From Methanobacterium sp. UBA279 (GTDB lineage: Archaea; Methanobacteriota; Methanobacteria; Methanobacteriales; Methanobacteriaceae), in NCBI GenBank assembly GCA_002502855.1, contig DAQK01000003.1, forward strand, positions 7,264 to 71,263: a stretch of DNA of 64,000 bases, in the 5' to 3' direction. Positions 27,115 to 36,442 of this stretch are shown in pieces; positions within the stretch are counted from its first letter, which is position 1; each line of letters opens with the position of its first letter. A program made the translations under genes and the position numbers. The notes below the pieces were generated by a model that worked only from the letters and a program-made list of their open reading frames with translations, did not search any database and was not told where the DNA came from.

Positions 27115-27149
27115 AATTTATTTTATTTTTTATAATTTTTTTTGAAATT

Positions 27150-27240
27150 AGAGGGGGTCCTGATTCCCTACGCTCAAATGGATTTATCACCAGGATCCCT
27201 GGAAAAACTCCCTCTACAAAAATTTTAAATTTTTTTTATT
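27150..27240 (+). terminator. Two-stem hairpin followed by T runs
   Basis: AGAGGG at 27150-27155 pairs with CCCTCT at 27210-27215. Inside it GGTCCTG pairs with CAGGATCC at 27191-27198, allowing one bulge. Oligo-T stretches follow (27221-27238). It separates the early genes from the membrane and packaging genes and is probably a terminator, though the 66-base folded core is larger than usual and could be a small RNA. Confidence 0.5.
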
Positions 27241-27283
27241 CAATTCATTTAAAACATATAATTTAAAAGGAGGAAATCAGGAT

Positions 27284-27676
27284 ATGGTTACTTTTAGGAA
27301 TATTGACTATCTAACAACTATTTTACTTGCTTTGATTCCTGTGATTCTTTATCTCAAGGATACAATTATTTTATACGTGCCGCCAGCATATTTGATACTG
27401 GCAGTGTTAATCTTTGCAGTTTTAAGTCAGCTTGCAGCTGAACAACGTGTCAAAGATGCAGTCGAAGAAGTCCAAAGGTGGAAAATATTTGACTGGTTAT
27501 CTACCATTCTCTTGGCTTTCGGACCAATACTATTAGCATATGAAAGCCTAATTGAACAGCAACTCCCACCCGCCATAGTGCCCATAGCCGTAGGCGTATT
27601 CGGTTTAATCAGCCAGTACATCACTAATAAACGTGTCCAAGCATCCACACCCATACCGAAAAGGAGCCACCTGTAA
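27284..27676 (+). CDS. Holin-like membrane protein with internal duplication
   Basis: 130 residues with four hydrophobic segments. The two halves are similar: NIDYLTTILLALIPVILYL and IFDWLSTILLAFGPILLAY, each followed by a second segment. A strong GGAGG site precedes the ATG. With the neighbouring coiled-coil/membrane protein it resembles holin plus XhlA-type pairs. If so it would let the wall-cutting enzyme at 57704 reach the outside. Confidence 0.55.
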   Translation: MVTFRNIDYLTTILLALIPVILYLKDTIILYVPPAYLILAVLIFAVLSQLAAEQRVKDAVEEVQRWKIFDWLSTILLAFGPILLAYESLIEQQLPPAIVPIAVGVFGLISQYITNKRVQASTPIPKRSHL

Positions 27677-27723
27677 ACGAAGGCTACATCTAAAATTACT
27701 TTTTTTATACGGAGATTGGAAGG

Positions 27724-28161
27724 ATGGAAGGCCCAGAACCAACAGGAGAAAAGGTGCATATCTGTGTCCATGAAGACGACCTCGAACAACACCGCGAAGA
27801 CCTGAAAAACATACGAAACGAACTGAAAAAAGACAACAACCTACTCGAATTCATAAAAGACGAACTAAAAATCCTTAAAGACGCAGTAGGAGTAAAAAAC
27901 GAGGAAAACGGAGCCAGAGACAAACAATTAAAAGAAATACGACAAAAAACAGATGAAATCGGCGAGGTCAAAGAAAAAAATGAAACACTATTCACAAAGG
28001 TGCATAATATAGAACTCAACATGGTAGAAATAACAACAACCCTCGGATTAAATAAACAAGCACAGGAAAACAAGGACAAACTAAGGAATATAATAATCGG
28101 CGCCCTAATAGGGGCAGCATTTACTTTCATATTCACCGTGATTATATCCGAAATATACTAA
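27724..28161 (+). CDS. XhlA-like coiled-coil protein with C-terminal membrane anchor
   Basis: 145 residues, long charged coiled coil (LEQHREDLKNIRNELKKDNN) and one terminal membrane segment (IIIGALIGAAFTFIFTVII). The layout equals XhlA/hemolysin-like lysis accessory proteins of Bacillus phages. Located 47 bases after the holin-like gene. Confidence 0.6.
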   Translation: MEGPEPTGEKVHICVHEDDLEQHREDLKNIRNELKKDNNLLEFIKDELKILKDAVGVKNEENGARDKQLKEIRQKTDEIGEVKEKNETLFTKVHNIELNMVEITTTLGLNKQAQENKDKLRNIIIGALIGAAFTFIFTVIISEIY

Positions 28162-28314
28162 AACAATACACCACACTACTATAAGTTTACATCTATTTTT
28201 ATTTTAATTTCACGATATTTCTCCAAAACTTTGACTAAATTTCATCAAATTTTCATAAATTTCACCTAAAATTCCAACTTTTTATAAAAAATCTCAGAAG
28301 TCCTAGTGAGAACC
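28162..28314 (+). promoter_or_regulatory. Probable late promoter before terminase
   Basis: AT-rich gap with a TATA-like TTTTTATAAAAAAT at about 28279-28292, some 25 bases upstream of the small terminase ATG at 28315. This is the likely start of the packaging and structural transcript. Confidence 0.45.
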
Positions 28315-28935
28315 ATGGCAGATAACAACGAAGAAAAGCAACCATGGGACAGACAGAAAAGCGAACCATCAGGGAGTTATAGTTTATTTAACGAGTTTTT
28401 AAAGCTCGGTCCGTTAAGGACTATACCTAAGTTAGTGGTGAAGCTCCAGGATGATCCGGACTTTGAAGATCCCCCTAAGAAATGGGCGCTTGAGAAACAG
28501 TCTACTAAGTGGAAGTGGAGAGTTCGGGCTGAGGCTTATGATGATGAGAGGATACTCCTGGAGAGGAAGGAACTTGAAGCTAGGGCTCATGAGCGGTTGA
28601 TTAAGCGTTTAGACCAGAATGAACTCGAAGAGGATAAGCTTCATCAAGCTATCATGGATACTTTAAACGCCACTACTACAGGGGAATTTGACAAAAAAGG
28701 AAACCCGATACCATTTAAAATAACCGCTAAGGCGTATGCTGTGGATTGTTTCAGTAAAGCTAAAAAGAATAGTAGTGATAGTCAGCGATTGGATTATGGT
28801 GAACCCACGAGTATCAGTAATGACACTGTAAAATTGAAAAAGCAGGATGACAAAGAATTTTCAGAAATTAAAGATCTATTTGCAGAAGCAGAAAAAGCAA
28901 ATGATGATAATAGTGATCTGAAAGAGGTGGATTAA
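28315..28935 (+). CDS. Terminase small subunit
   Basis: 206 residues directly before the large subunit. A DNA-binding-like N-terminal helical part (RTIPKLVVKLQDDPDFEDPP, KWALEKQSTKWKWRVRAEAY) matches the small terminase pattern WVxRAxAYD. A coiled region follows. It recognises the packaging start on viral DNA. The ATG at 28315 is preferred to the in-frame GTG at 28306. Confidence 0.8.
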   Translation: MADNNEEKQPWDRQKSEPSGSYSLFNEFLKLGPLRTIPKLVVKLQDDPDFEDPPKKWALEKQSTKWKWRVRAEAYDDERILLERKELEARAHERLIKRLDQNELEEDKLHQAIMDTLNATTTGEFDKKGNPIPFKITAKAYAVDCFSKAKKNSSDSQRLDYGEPTSISNDTVKLKKQDDKEFSEIKDLFAEAEKANDDNSDLKEVD

Positions 28936-28937
28936 AC

Positions 28938-30387
28938 ATGGTAATGGTAAAATCCTTTCGATCGCAACTTATACTCTGATGCTGTTTCTAAAATTATAAA
29001 AAAAACTATTTATGAAAATCCGTATATCCCCATTAAACCCTATCCCAGGCAATTGTGGCCTATTTATGAGATTACACAACCTATACAAGATGATGAGCCA
29101 CACAGCATTCTAGTTGGTGGGGCTGGCTTCGGGGGAAAAACTTATCTGGGTACTATGCTTTCAGGCCAGTACCTGGAAGTCCCGGATTACAGCTGCCTTG
29201 TTACCCGGTTGAATTATGGTGAGTTAACTGGTCAGGACAGTATCTGGGAAAATTCATTGAATTGGTTCTGTGATGAGGAACGCCTCGGAGACCTGGCATG
29301 CACAGCTCATGAAGGAAAGCTTAGGATTACCAGCCCTTACGGTGCTAAGATATGGTTTAAAGCTTTTGACCGTGAAGCCAAAAAACAGAAGGTCAAATCA
29401 GAGGGTTATGACCGAATAGTAAATGATGAGGCTAGTGAGCTTCACCCTAACGTTTTACAATTCCTTTACAGGTCCCTGCGTAGTGACTTGGATAGTTTTA
29501 TTCCCCTGGCGATGGTGAACTTCAGTAACCCTGGGGGGCCTGCCACAGATTATTTATGTAACAGGTATGTTGATGGACCTTACAGTTATTACTGGATTGA
29601 CTGGAGACATAATCCATTCATTTCCCGGAAGATTTACAGTAAAACCCTGGACAACCTAAGCTATGCGGACCAACAATACCAAAAACATGGAGATTGGCAT
29701 TACAGAATCCAATCTGGTGACATCTTCGATGCCAAACTAATTGACGCGGCAACATTACCACTAGATCTATACCAGTACATCCGACAGAATTTTGAACTTA
29801 AACAGTTGGTCCGGAAGTGGGATGTAGCAAGTAGTGAACGAAAAACAAGCAGTTACACGGCATGTACTTTATTTGAGATATACAGTCAGGGTGTAAAAGT
29901 AGCAACCAAACAAACCAGTATCCGTAAGAAGCCAGGACCACTGCAGGATTGGATGAAAATAATTATGGCCAAGGATGGCCTGGACGTGGAACACCACATC
30001 GAACACCAACCAGCTGCAGCTGGAGATCACCTAGACTATTACTTCGAAGCAGACTTCGATGAATATAACTGTTCATTCTACCCCGTCCAGAAAAATAAAG
30101 TTATACGGGCGGGTAAATTAGTTCCTGAGATTAAGAATGGTGCTTACTTCGTGGAGAATAATGAACTCGTAGAGAATAGTAAAGATGGAACATTATTATT
30201 CCTTGAGGATCCACATGAACCTTACCTTGATATTTTTAAGAAGCAGGCTGTGAATTTTCCTAATTTTGATAAATTGACAGATGATGATGAGGAAGCCAAA
30301 CACAGTGACAGAGTAGATACGGTTTCCGCAGTCCTGATTAAACCAATTAATAAGACTCCGATTATTGGTAATTTAGACCTATGGTGA
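28938..30387 (+). CDS. terL: Terminase large subunit, reading frame shifted near the 5' end
   Basis: The packaging motor shows Walker A (GGAGFGGKT), Walker B (RIVNDEASEL), and nuclease Asp residues in RKWDVASSE and HSDRVDTVSAV. The coding frame runs from 28951 (NPFDRNLYSDAVSKIIKKT, then PYPRQLWPIYEI with the Q motif) but has no start there. The only well-placed ATGs, 28938 and 28944, follow GGTGG and are one frame off. Removing one A from the AAAA at 28949-28952 joins them into a protein of about 481 residues. Without it, only a TTG at 29053 (444 residues) remains, inside the Q motif. Confidence 0.88.
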
Positions 30388-30392
30388 AGTTT

Positions 30393-32936
30393 ATGGATCC
30401 TGTCATGGTTGCTGTAGATGAAACACTACGATACATCCAAGCCCAGCAATATCAGCAATTCCAGGAGCAATACTATTATGATTACTATTATGAATCGTTT
30501 GAGCTTCATCAGGCAGCGTTAGATCCGGATAAGATCACTGACTGGCTTCCCGGTGAACGGGAACTTTACAACACCATAACCACATCTATCAAGGAGCAGC
30601 TCACCACTGCCGCGGATCATGTAGGAAAAGCCAAAACCGATGCACTAGAGAAGACACGCTTCTGGGAGAAAGTCACTCCAGAGTTGGATAAGGTCCTCTA
30701 CAAACACACCTCCACTATGGAGGAGCATATAGAGGACATCTATAAGGCGGGTAAGAAGCAAGGATTCGATAAGTTACAGGTTAAATCTTTCTTCGGGGCG
30801 GCTGATAAACAGGCCCTCTTCACATTAAAGAATTATAATTTTGACCTGGTAAAGAATTTATCCGATGATCTACGGACACAGATTCGTAGGGAGGTTTGGA
30901 CTGGTGTGGCCCGGGGCGACACCATCCGACAGGTAACTAATAGGATTAAAGCATTAAACCTTGAACCGATACAGGCAGGTAAACGTCTTATAACCCCTGA
31001 GCAACGTGCAAGGCTAATCGCTCGGACCGAGACGATGCGGGCGGTCAACCAGGGACAACTCCTTGCATTCCAGCAGTACGGCATCGAATACATTGAAATC
31101 ATCACCAGTGGTGATGCAAGGGTTTGCCCATACTGCCAATCACTAGATGGTAAAATCTATCCAATAAGAACCGCTAAAATCCCACCATTCCACCCCCTCT
31201 GTTATGACAAAGACACTGAAGTATTTACAAACAATGGATGGAAACTCTTCAAGGATGTAGATCCAGATGATAAGATTCTTTCAATGAACCCTGAAACCCA
31301 CCTAGTTGAGTTCATTCCATACATACAGAAAATAGAATACCACCATAATGGTGAGATGTATCATATTCACAACAAATGGTTTGATATGAAGATCACCCCT
31401 GATCATGATGTATACACTGAAAGAAGGGTGGATCATGGAAAACAGGGAAGAATATTAGAACCTTTCTTTGTTAAACCGTGGGAACTGCATTCTGAGCACC
31501 TTATACCTCGAACATGTGAATATAATCTGAAATCGCCTGAATTTATTCATATTAACGGGTTGCAATTTAAACCCAAAGATTACGCATTATTTATGGCATG
31601 GTACTTATCAGATGGATCCATACTTCATGATCAGGAAGATGCTAAAAGAAGAGCATATCCAATTAAAATAGCACAACAAGACCCTTCTGGAAGAGCTATC
31701 TTAAAAGAAGGTTTGAAAAGGATAGGGGAGAGTTTAGGATTAAGATTAGCAGTTGGTAAAGAATACTTTGAATTCTATTCAAAAGAATTATATGAATATC
31801 TCCACCCCCTTGGAGGATCCTATGAAAAATATATCCCTAATGAGCTATTCATTCTTTCAAGGGAACATCTAAACATATTCCTTGATAATTATTTACTTAG
31901 TGATGGACATGAACGTGTCAAAAACAATGGAATGGTCCCAAAAAGCATTGAAAAAGTCTTATTCACCACATCACCAAAATTAGCAGATGATTTATCTCAT
32001 ATTATTTTACTTGCAGGGTATTATCCATCATTTGCAATCCATAAGATGAAGGGTAGGGAAGTGGAATTCCGTAATGGTACCTACAAAATAAACCGGGACA
32101 TGTTCCGTATTTCAATTAATAGAACAAAACATGCCACAATGCAGAATATGACCATAGACATTGTTCCTTACGAGGATATGGTCTATTGTTTAGAATTACC
32201 AAAATATCACACCTTATGGGTCCGTAGAAAAGGAAAAACCTCATGGGGCGGAAACTGCAGGTGCACCATCGCAGCAGCGGACAAACCAACCAGTGAACCA
32301 ATTGATATCAGCCCTAATGATGCGGTTAACTTAGTAGATCAGGTATTAGGAAGTAAGAATGTTCTTAATGATAAAGCATTAAAGTATGTGAATGATTTTC
32401 AGAAAGCTACAATTAAAAATAAAGTAGAATACGGTCAAATATTTGATTCTAAAACAGGAATACCTGGAAGTCCTAAATTTAAAGGTGGAAAAAATTCTGT
32501 TAATATTAAGACAGGCCAATCAGTTAAAAATCCAAAAACAGGGAAATGGGAATATACTCAATTTGAGGGAGATGCCATGATCCACAATCATCCTTCAAAT
32601 GGTTTCTCTGTTCCATCTGGGGATGATTTTGCTTTGGTAATGAGTGAATCACGTATAAATAAGAGTGTTATAGTTTCACAGAATGAGAAATGGATGATTA
32701 AAGCTAAGGGAAAATCTTCTCTTAACACTGCTGAATCTGTGAGGGTACAGATTAACCAAATTGTAAATAATATAAAAAACGATATAAAAACAGAGATGAA
32801 TAAAGGTACCTTCAAAGGAGATATTTCATTCGAATCACTTAAAGGAACTGTTGATAAACGTGCAGGTGATGAGATCATCAAAATCGTGAAGGAATGGAAT
32901 AAGAAGGGTATTGATATTGAGGTAGTGAGGTTTTAA
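30393..32936 (+). CDS. MuF-type head protein split by an intein, with JAMM-like C-terminal domain
   Basis: The 847-residue precursor has three parts. The MuF minor-head domain includes ARTETMRAVNQGQ, then ARVCPYCQSLDGKIYP and PPFHPL. An intein of 352 residues (270-621) interrupts PPFHPL/CRCTI. The C-terminal domain shows IHNHPSNGFSVPSGDDF, matching the HxH...SxxD metal-site pattern of JAMM/JAB enzymes (His731, His733, Ser742, Asp745). MuF proteins sit inside the capsid and are sometimes fused to toxins or enzymes delivered with DNA. The ATG at 30393 has GGTGAAG upstream; ATG 30381 also fits. Confidence 0.88.
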   Translation: MDPVMVAVDETLRYIQAQQYQQFQEQYYYDYYYESFELHQAALDPDKITDWLPGERELYNTITTSIKEQLTTAADHVGKAKTDALEKTRFWEKVTPELDKVLYKHTSTMEEHIEDIYKAGKKQGFDKLQVKSFFGAADKQALFTLKNYNFDLVKNLSDDLRTQIRREVWTGVARGDTIRQVTNRIKALNLEPIQAGKRLITPEQRARLIARTETMRAVNQGQLLAFQQYGIEYIEIITSGDARVCPYCQSLDGKIYPIRTAKIPPFHPLCYDKDTEVFTNNGWKLFKDVDPDDKILSMNPETHLVEFIPYIQKIEYHHNGEMYHIHNKWFDMKITPDHDVYTERRVDHGKQGRILEPFFVKPWELHSEHLIPRTCEYNLKSPEFIHINGLQFKPKDYALFMAWYLSDGSILHDQEDAKRRAYPIKIAQQDPSGRAILKEGLKRIGESLGLRLAVGKEYFEFYSKELYEYLHPLGGSYEKYIPNELFILSREHLNIFLDNYLLSDGHERVKNNGMVPKSIEKVLFTTSPKLADDLSHIILLAGYYPSFAIHKMKGREVEFRNGTYKINRDMFRISINRTKHATMQNMTIDIVPYEDMVYCLELPKYHTLWVRRKGKTSWGGNCRCTIAAADKPTSEPIDISPNDAVNLVDQVLGSKNVLNDKALKYVNDFQKATIKNKVEYGQIFDSKTGIPGSPKFKGGKNSVNIKTGQSVKNPKTGKWEYTQFEGDAMIHNHPSNGFSVPSGDDFALVMSESRINKSVIVSQNEKWMIKAKGKSSLNTAESVRVQINQIVNNIKNDIKTEMNKGTFKGDISFESLKGTVDKRAGDEIIKIVKEWNKKGIDIEVVRF
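31200..32255 (+). other. Intein with LAGLIDADG endonuclease inside the MuF protein
   Basis: The element begins with Cys1 (CYDKDTEVFTNNGW) and ends with Asn before Cys+1 (SWGGN/CRC). Block B is KITPDHDV with the TxxH residues. Block F is VYCLELPKYHTLWVRRKGK. Two LAGLIDADG-like helices, LFMAWYLSDGSI and LDNYLLSDGHE, supply the homing endonuclease. The residue before the terminal Asn is Gly instead of the usual His. Splicing would restore FHPLCRCTI, a conserved MuF motif. Confidence 0.9.
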
Positions 32937-32937
32937 G

Positions 32938-33057
32938 ATGGCTATTCTTGAAGAACCTATCATTGATGCAGAGGTTTTTTATAAAGAAGTGAAGGAGTTA
33001 CTGAAAGAAAAAAAGGCCAAATCTACTAAAAAGAATTTAAATAAATCTAAATCCTAA
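32938..33057 (+). CDS. 39-residue protein after the MuF gene
   Basis: ATG at 32938, one base after the MuF stop: MAILEEPIIDAEVFYKEVKE then a Lys-rich tail. If the MuF C-terminal domain is harmful, this could be a small partner, but it is short for an immunity protein and nothing in its sequence shows that. Confidence 0.45.
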   Translation: MAILEEPIIDAEVFYKEVKELLKEKKAKSTKKNLNKSKS

Positions 33058-33093
33058 TCTTTTTTTATTCTCATTACAGACATCTAATAGTGT

Positions 33094-33179
33094 GGTAAAG
33101 GTTAATTGTTTCTTTGTAATGAGTTAAAAGCACCCCCGGCGAGTGGCCGGCCACGAAACTAAAAAAGAGAACCTTTACC
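33094..33179 (+). ncRNA. Folded intergenic element between MuF and portal genes
   Basis: GGTAAAGGTT at 33094-33103 is the exact reverse complement of AACCTTTACC at 33170-33179. The loop carries the 12-base palindrome GTGGCCGGCCAC at 33143-33154, which is GC-rich in an AT-rich gap (33058-33282). It could be a structured RNA, a processing site or a DNA element in packaging. The rest of the gap has no gene. Confidence 0.45.
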
Positions 33180-33282
33180 CGGCTGATAATTTTTACTTCT
33201 TTATAGTGTAGTTTAACGAAGCTGGTATCCATCAACTTTAAAATAGACTCAATACTCTGGAAATAAAGATAAGGAGATTTCA

Positions 33283-34692
33283 ATGTCCTTTCTAAGTCAA
33301 GCATCGAACGCCTTAGGCGGAGCCCTAAACAAAATAGGACTAAACTATCCTAAACAGGCCAGCGCCACCGGTGACCCCCTAATGGATAAATTAAATGAGT
33401 TCACAGGGATGCACTTCGAGAACATAGCCGATTTCCTAAGCTACTACCGAAGTAACTATTTCAAAACCGCTTATCACCAATTAGGACTCAACCCCACCGC
33501 TTGCTTCCAACTGGGAATGAGCAATCCTTGGGTGGGTGGAGCTGTAACCGCGATCAGTAAACCTATCGGAAGTGCTGATATCATAGCCAAACCCTCCGAG
33601 GAGGGTGCAAAGCCCAATACTGTTATAAAGGAATCCCTGGAGAATCTCTTTAAATATCCAAATCCTACACCATCCGCACCGTTTTTCATTGAACAAATCA
33701 AGAGTGATCAGAAATACTGCGGAGCCGCTTATATTGAAGTGAATTATAACGAGGCAGGGTTCCCCGCCCGTTTCGATAGGATCAACCCGGTACAAATAAA
33801 GGTCAAAAAACGTGGTAACCGGGGGGTCTATGTAAAGGACAATGGTTACATATTCCCTGATGAATCTTTGATTGTGATTATGGAACAGAACCCCCTGGAT
33901 AATTATATAGGATTATCACCACAGGTAAGGGTTTTTAATCATATGATGCTCGACGAGGCCTTGACAGAGCATAATCTCCGGGCATTTACGAAGGACATGC
34001 TTAAGGGATTAATCAGTTTGGATAGTAAGAACATGGACCATGACACCGCGTCTGCAGAGGTCACACGGCTACAGGAGAGTATTAAGGAGATGCAGGAGAA
34101 AGGCGAATCCGGCCACCTTCTCGTTTACGGAGCCACCTTCCAAGCCATGAGCAACACCAACAAGGACATGCTCACCAGTGAAATCAGTGAAAACATTATA
34201 CAAGCCGTTAAAACCGTCTACAGAGTACCCCCATTGAAGATGATGCAGTACATCCCTGGCAGCCTAGGTGGACAGGATAAATCTCAAGATGACACGATGA
34301 ATGAGACATTAATCGATGAAATGGATTATATGTTACGATTCTTTAATTACTTCTTTAACCGATACGTTGGTATTAACGATACTGTTCTAAGCTATGATAA
34401 TCTTACAAGTGCAAACTTAACCAAACAAGCCGAACTAGATGACATCTATCTCAAAAATGGCAGTAAAAGTATTGACGAAGTCCGAACAGGCCGGGGTGAA
34501 GAACCCTACGAGAAGCCATGGAGTCAGGTCCCACTGGTTGATAATCGTTTAATCCCAGCCTCATCTTTTGAAAATTATGAACAGCCCGGGCAGGTACAGG
34601 CATCGGTGGTTGGTGGTGAAGCAGCCGTGGATCAGGATGAGATCCTGGAGACACAAATACGGGAACGAGTCCGCAGCATGCTAGCACAATAA
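33283..34692 (+). CDS. Portal protein
   Basis: 469 residues, in the right place after terminase and MuF. Typical HK97/SPP1-like portal features: NPWVGGAVTAISKPIGSADI near the start, GLSPQVRVFNHMMLDEALTE, and YRVPPLKMMQYIPG before the clip. A twelve-fold portal ring is the DNA gate at one capsid vertex. AAGGAGATTTCA precedes the ATG. Confidence 0.88.
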   Translation: MSFLSQASNALGGALNKIGLNYPKQASATGDPLMDKLNEFTGMHFENIADFLSYYRSNYFKTAYHQLGLNPTACFQLGMSNPWVGGAVTAISKPIGSADIIAKPSEEGAKPNTVIKESLENLFKYPNPTPSAPFFIEQIKSDQKYCGAAYIEVNYNEAGFPARFDRINPVQIKVKKRGNRGVYVKDNGYIFPDESLIVIMEQNPLDNYIGLSPQVRVFNHMMLDEALTEHNLRAFTKDMLKGLISLDSKNMDHDTASAEVTRLQESIKEMQEKGESGHLLVYGATFQAMSNTNKDMLTSEISENIIQAVKTVYRVPPLKMMQYIPGSLGGQDKSQDDTMNETLIDEMDYMLRFFNYFFNRYVGINDTVLSYDNLTSANLTKQAELDDIYLKNGSKSIDEVRTGRGEEPYEKPWSQVPLVDNRLIPASSFENYEQPGQVQASVVGGEAAVDQDEILETQIRERVRSMLAQ

Positions 34693-34749
34693 GATATTTA
34701 ATTTTTTGAATTTTTCTTATTTTTTCATTTTTATTTAAAAAAACTTTTT

Positions 34750-36408
34750 ATGGAGGTGATTAGTATAAAACACCAACCAGACTGGGTTCAACAGGCCCTC
34801 AATAACGGAGACTATCCCTTTTTCTTCCAAATACCAATCATAGATCATCATACACGTGACAATGTGACAGAAATTGTCGGCCTCGGATCTAAAGTAGAGA
34901 GAAGCAGGACAGGACACAAATCCACGCAGGCTTTGATCGATAAATTCAATGAATCATACCTAAACAAACCACTCCTATTCAACCACGACATAAACCAAGC
35001 CGCGGGTAAACTAACCCGGGTAATCCCTGGAAAACCTGATGAATTCATCCCAGTCGCACAATTATTCAAACCCCACCCCAACCCTTACGTGGACGCGGGG
35101 AGGGCAAGAATACAACAACTACTAGACGAAAAAGTCCCGATGGGGATGAGCTACGGTGGAGTCTTACCAAAGGGCAATGTTACTAAAGAAGCAACTGGTG
35201 AGTTCACGTACAACGTAGCTGACCTTGAATTCATGGAGATGACCGTATCCCCATTCAACGCCCTCCGGAGCAGTGATGGAACAGTGAAATACGTGAATCA
35301 AAGCTGTCCAAATGGTATCTGTGACCAGATAACTCAACAAATCAAGAACGGCCCTAACCTACCAGAAATAGAGGACCTCACAGAATTAAACCAAACCGCA
35401 GAATTAAACCAAAGCACTGGAAGCTCATTAAACCAGCAAGCACTTGACCAGGCCAGGCAATGCATACAAGACGGAAACGTGGACCTGGACACACCATGGA
35501 ACCGTGGAAGCTACGAACCCTACGATGAAACCAACAAAGAAGACCTCGAAAACAGTTGTCTTGGGATAGACGTAACCAGTACATATGACCGGTACAAATA
35601 CCGGGTCTCCATCGGTGGAATACTCTATAAACAAGCAGTTATAAGCGTAGCCGCGAATAGTCCCGCCGGCTCAGAAGTTTATTCAGCTGCGGATGAACTC
35701 CTCCGACTGATTTATCAGATGGAGGAACCCGGCGAACCAGCTACAGTTACTCAGGCGAATATGTTTAAATGCAGTAATTATGGGCAATTTAATAACCAAA
35801 ACGCACTTACTTCTGTGTCTTGTGGCAGTAGACTGCCAAATAACACGGATGGGAATAATCCCATTGCAACTCAAACCAATCCAACAAAAAATAATGGAGA
35901 TGATATGATGGATGATGAAAGACTTGATAAAATTGAACAGACTTTAGATTTTGTTGTTAAAGACATTAAAGAACGAAAAGAAGCCGAAGAACAGGCTAAA
36001 CTCGAACAGGCCAAACAGGCCGAAATACAAGAAGCCCTAGAGAAACAGGAAACTAAACATAAAGAAGAAATGGAAGCCTTTAAACAGGCCACCAAGGAAG
36101 CCACTGAAGAGCTCATAAATGACACTCTGAAACAGATCCTCGGAGATAAAGCCGGTATAGTCCAGCAGTCCAGACACCCTGAAAACCAGGACCCAGGAAA
36201 ACCAGCACCAACTCAGGAAGAGGTTCCACCTGTCACGATAGAACAGGACAGTGATAAAACCATTACACAACAGGCCGCGGAAAAAATGTCTGTGGAAGAA
36301 CGGTATAAATCCAGTGTCTTCGCACCGCCCGTTGTATTCGGGAAGGTAGTTGAGCAGGGATGGACCCCTGATGAATTCATGAATATGGTGGCTAAAAGAA
36401 ACGGATAA
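34750..36408 (+). CDS. Prohead protease fused to scaffold-like region
   Basis: N-terminal half: FNHDINQAAGKLTRVIPGK (His) and VPMGMSYGGVLPK (Ser) fit HK97-type (S78-like) capsid maturation protease. The C-terminal half is a charged coiled coil (EAEEQAKLEQAKQAEIQEAL) expected for a scaffold removed during maturation. The first ATG (34750) overlaps GGAGGTGATT itself. By comparison with other late genes the real start could be the AUA at 34765, five bases after this site. Followed by the capsid gene. Confidence 0.8.
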   Translation: MEVISIKHQPDWVQQALNNGDYPFFFQIPIIDHHTRDNVTEIVGLGSKVERSRTGHKSTQALIDKFNESYLNKPLLFNHDINQAAGKLTRVIPGKPDEFIPVAQLFKPHPNPYVDAGRARIQQLLDEKVPMGMSYGGVLPKGNVTKEATGEFTYNVADLEFMEMTVSPFNALRSSDGTVKYVNQSCPNGICDQITQQIKNGPNLPEIEDLTELNQTAELNQSTGSSLNQQALDQARQCIQDGNVDLDTPWNRGSYEPYDETNKEDLENSCLGIDVTSTYDRYKYRVSIGGILYKQAVISVAANSPAGSEVYSAADELLRLIYQMEEPGEPATVTQANMFKCSNYGQFNNQNALTSVSCGSRLPNNTDGNNPIATQTNPTKNNGDDMMDDERLDKIEQTLDFVVKDIKERKEAEEQAKLEQAKQAEIQEALEKQETKHKEEMEAFKQATKEATEELINDTLKQILGDKAGIVQQSRHPENQDPGKPAPTQEEVPPVTIEQDSDKTITQQAAEKMSVEERYKSSVFAPPVVFGKVVEQGWTPDEFMNMVAKRNG

Positions 36409-36442
36409 TTAACTATTAAAAGAGTAATCGAGGTGATTATTT

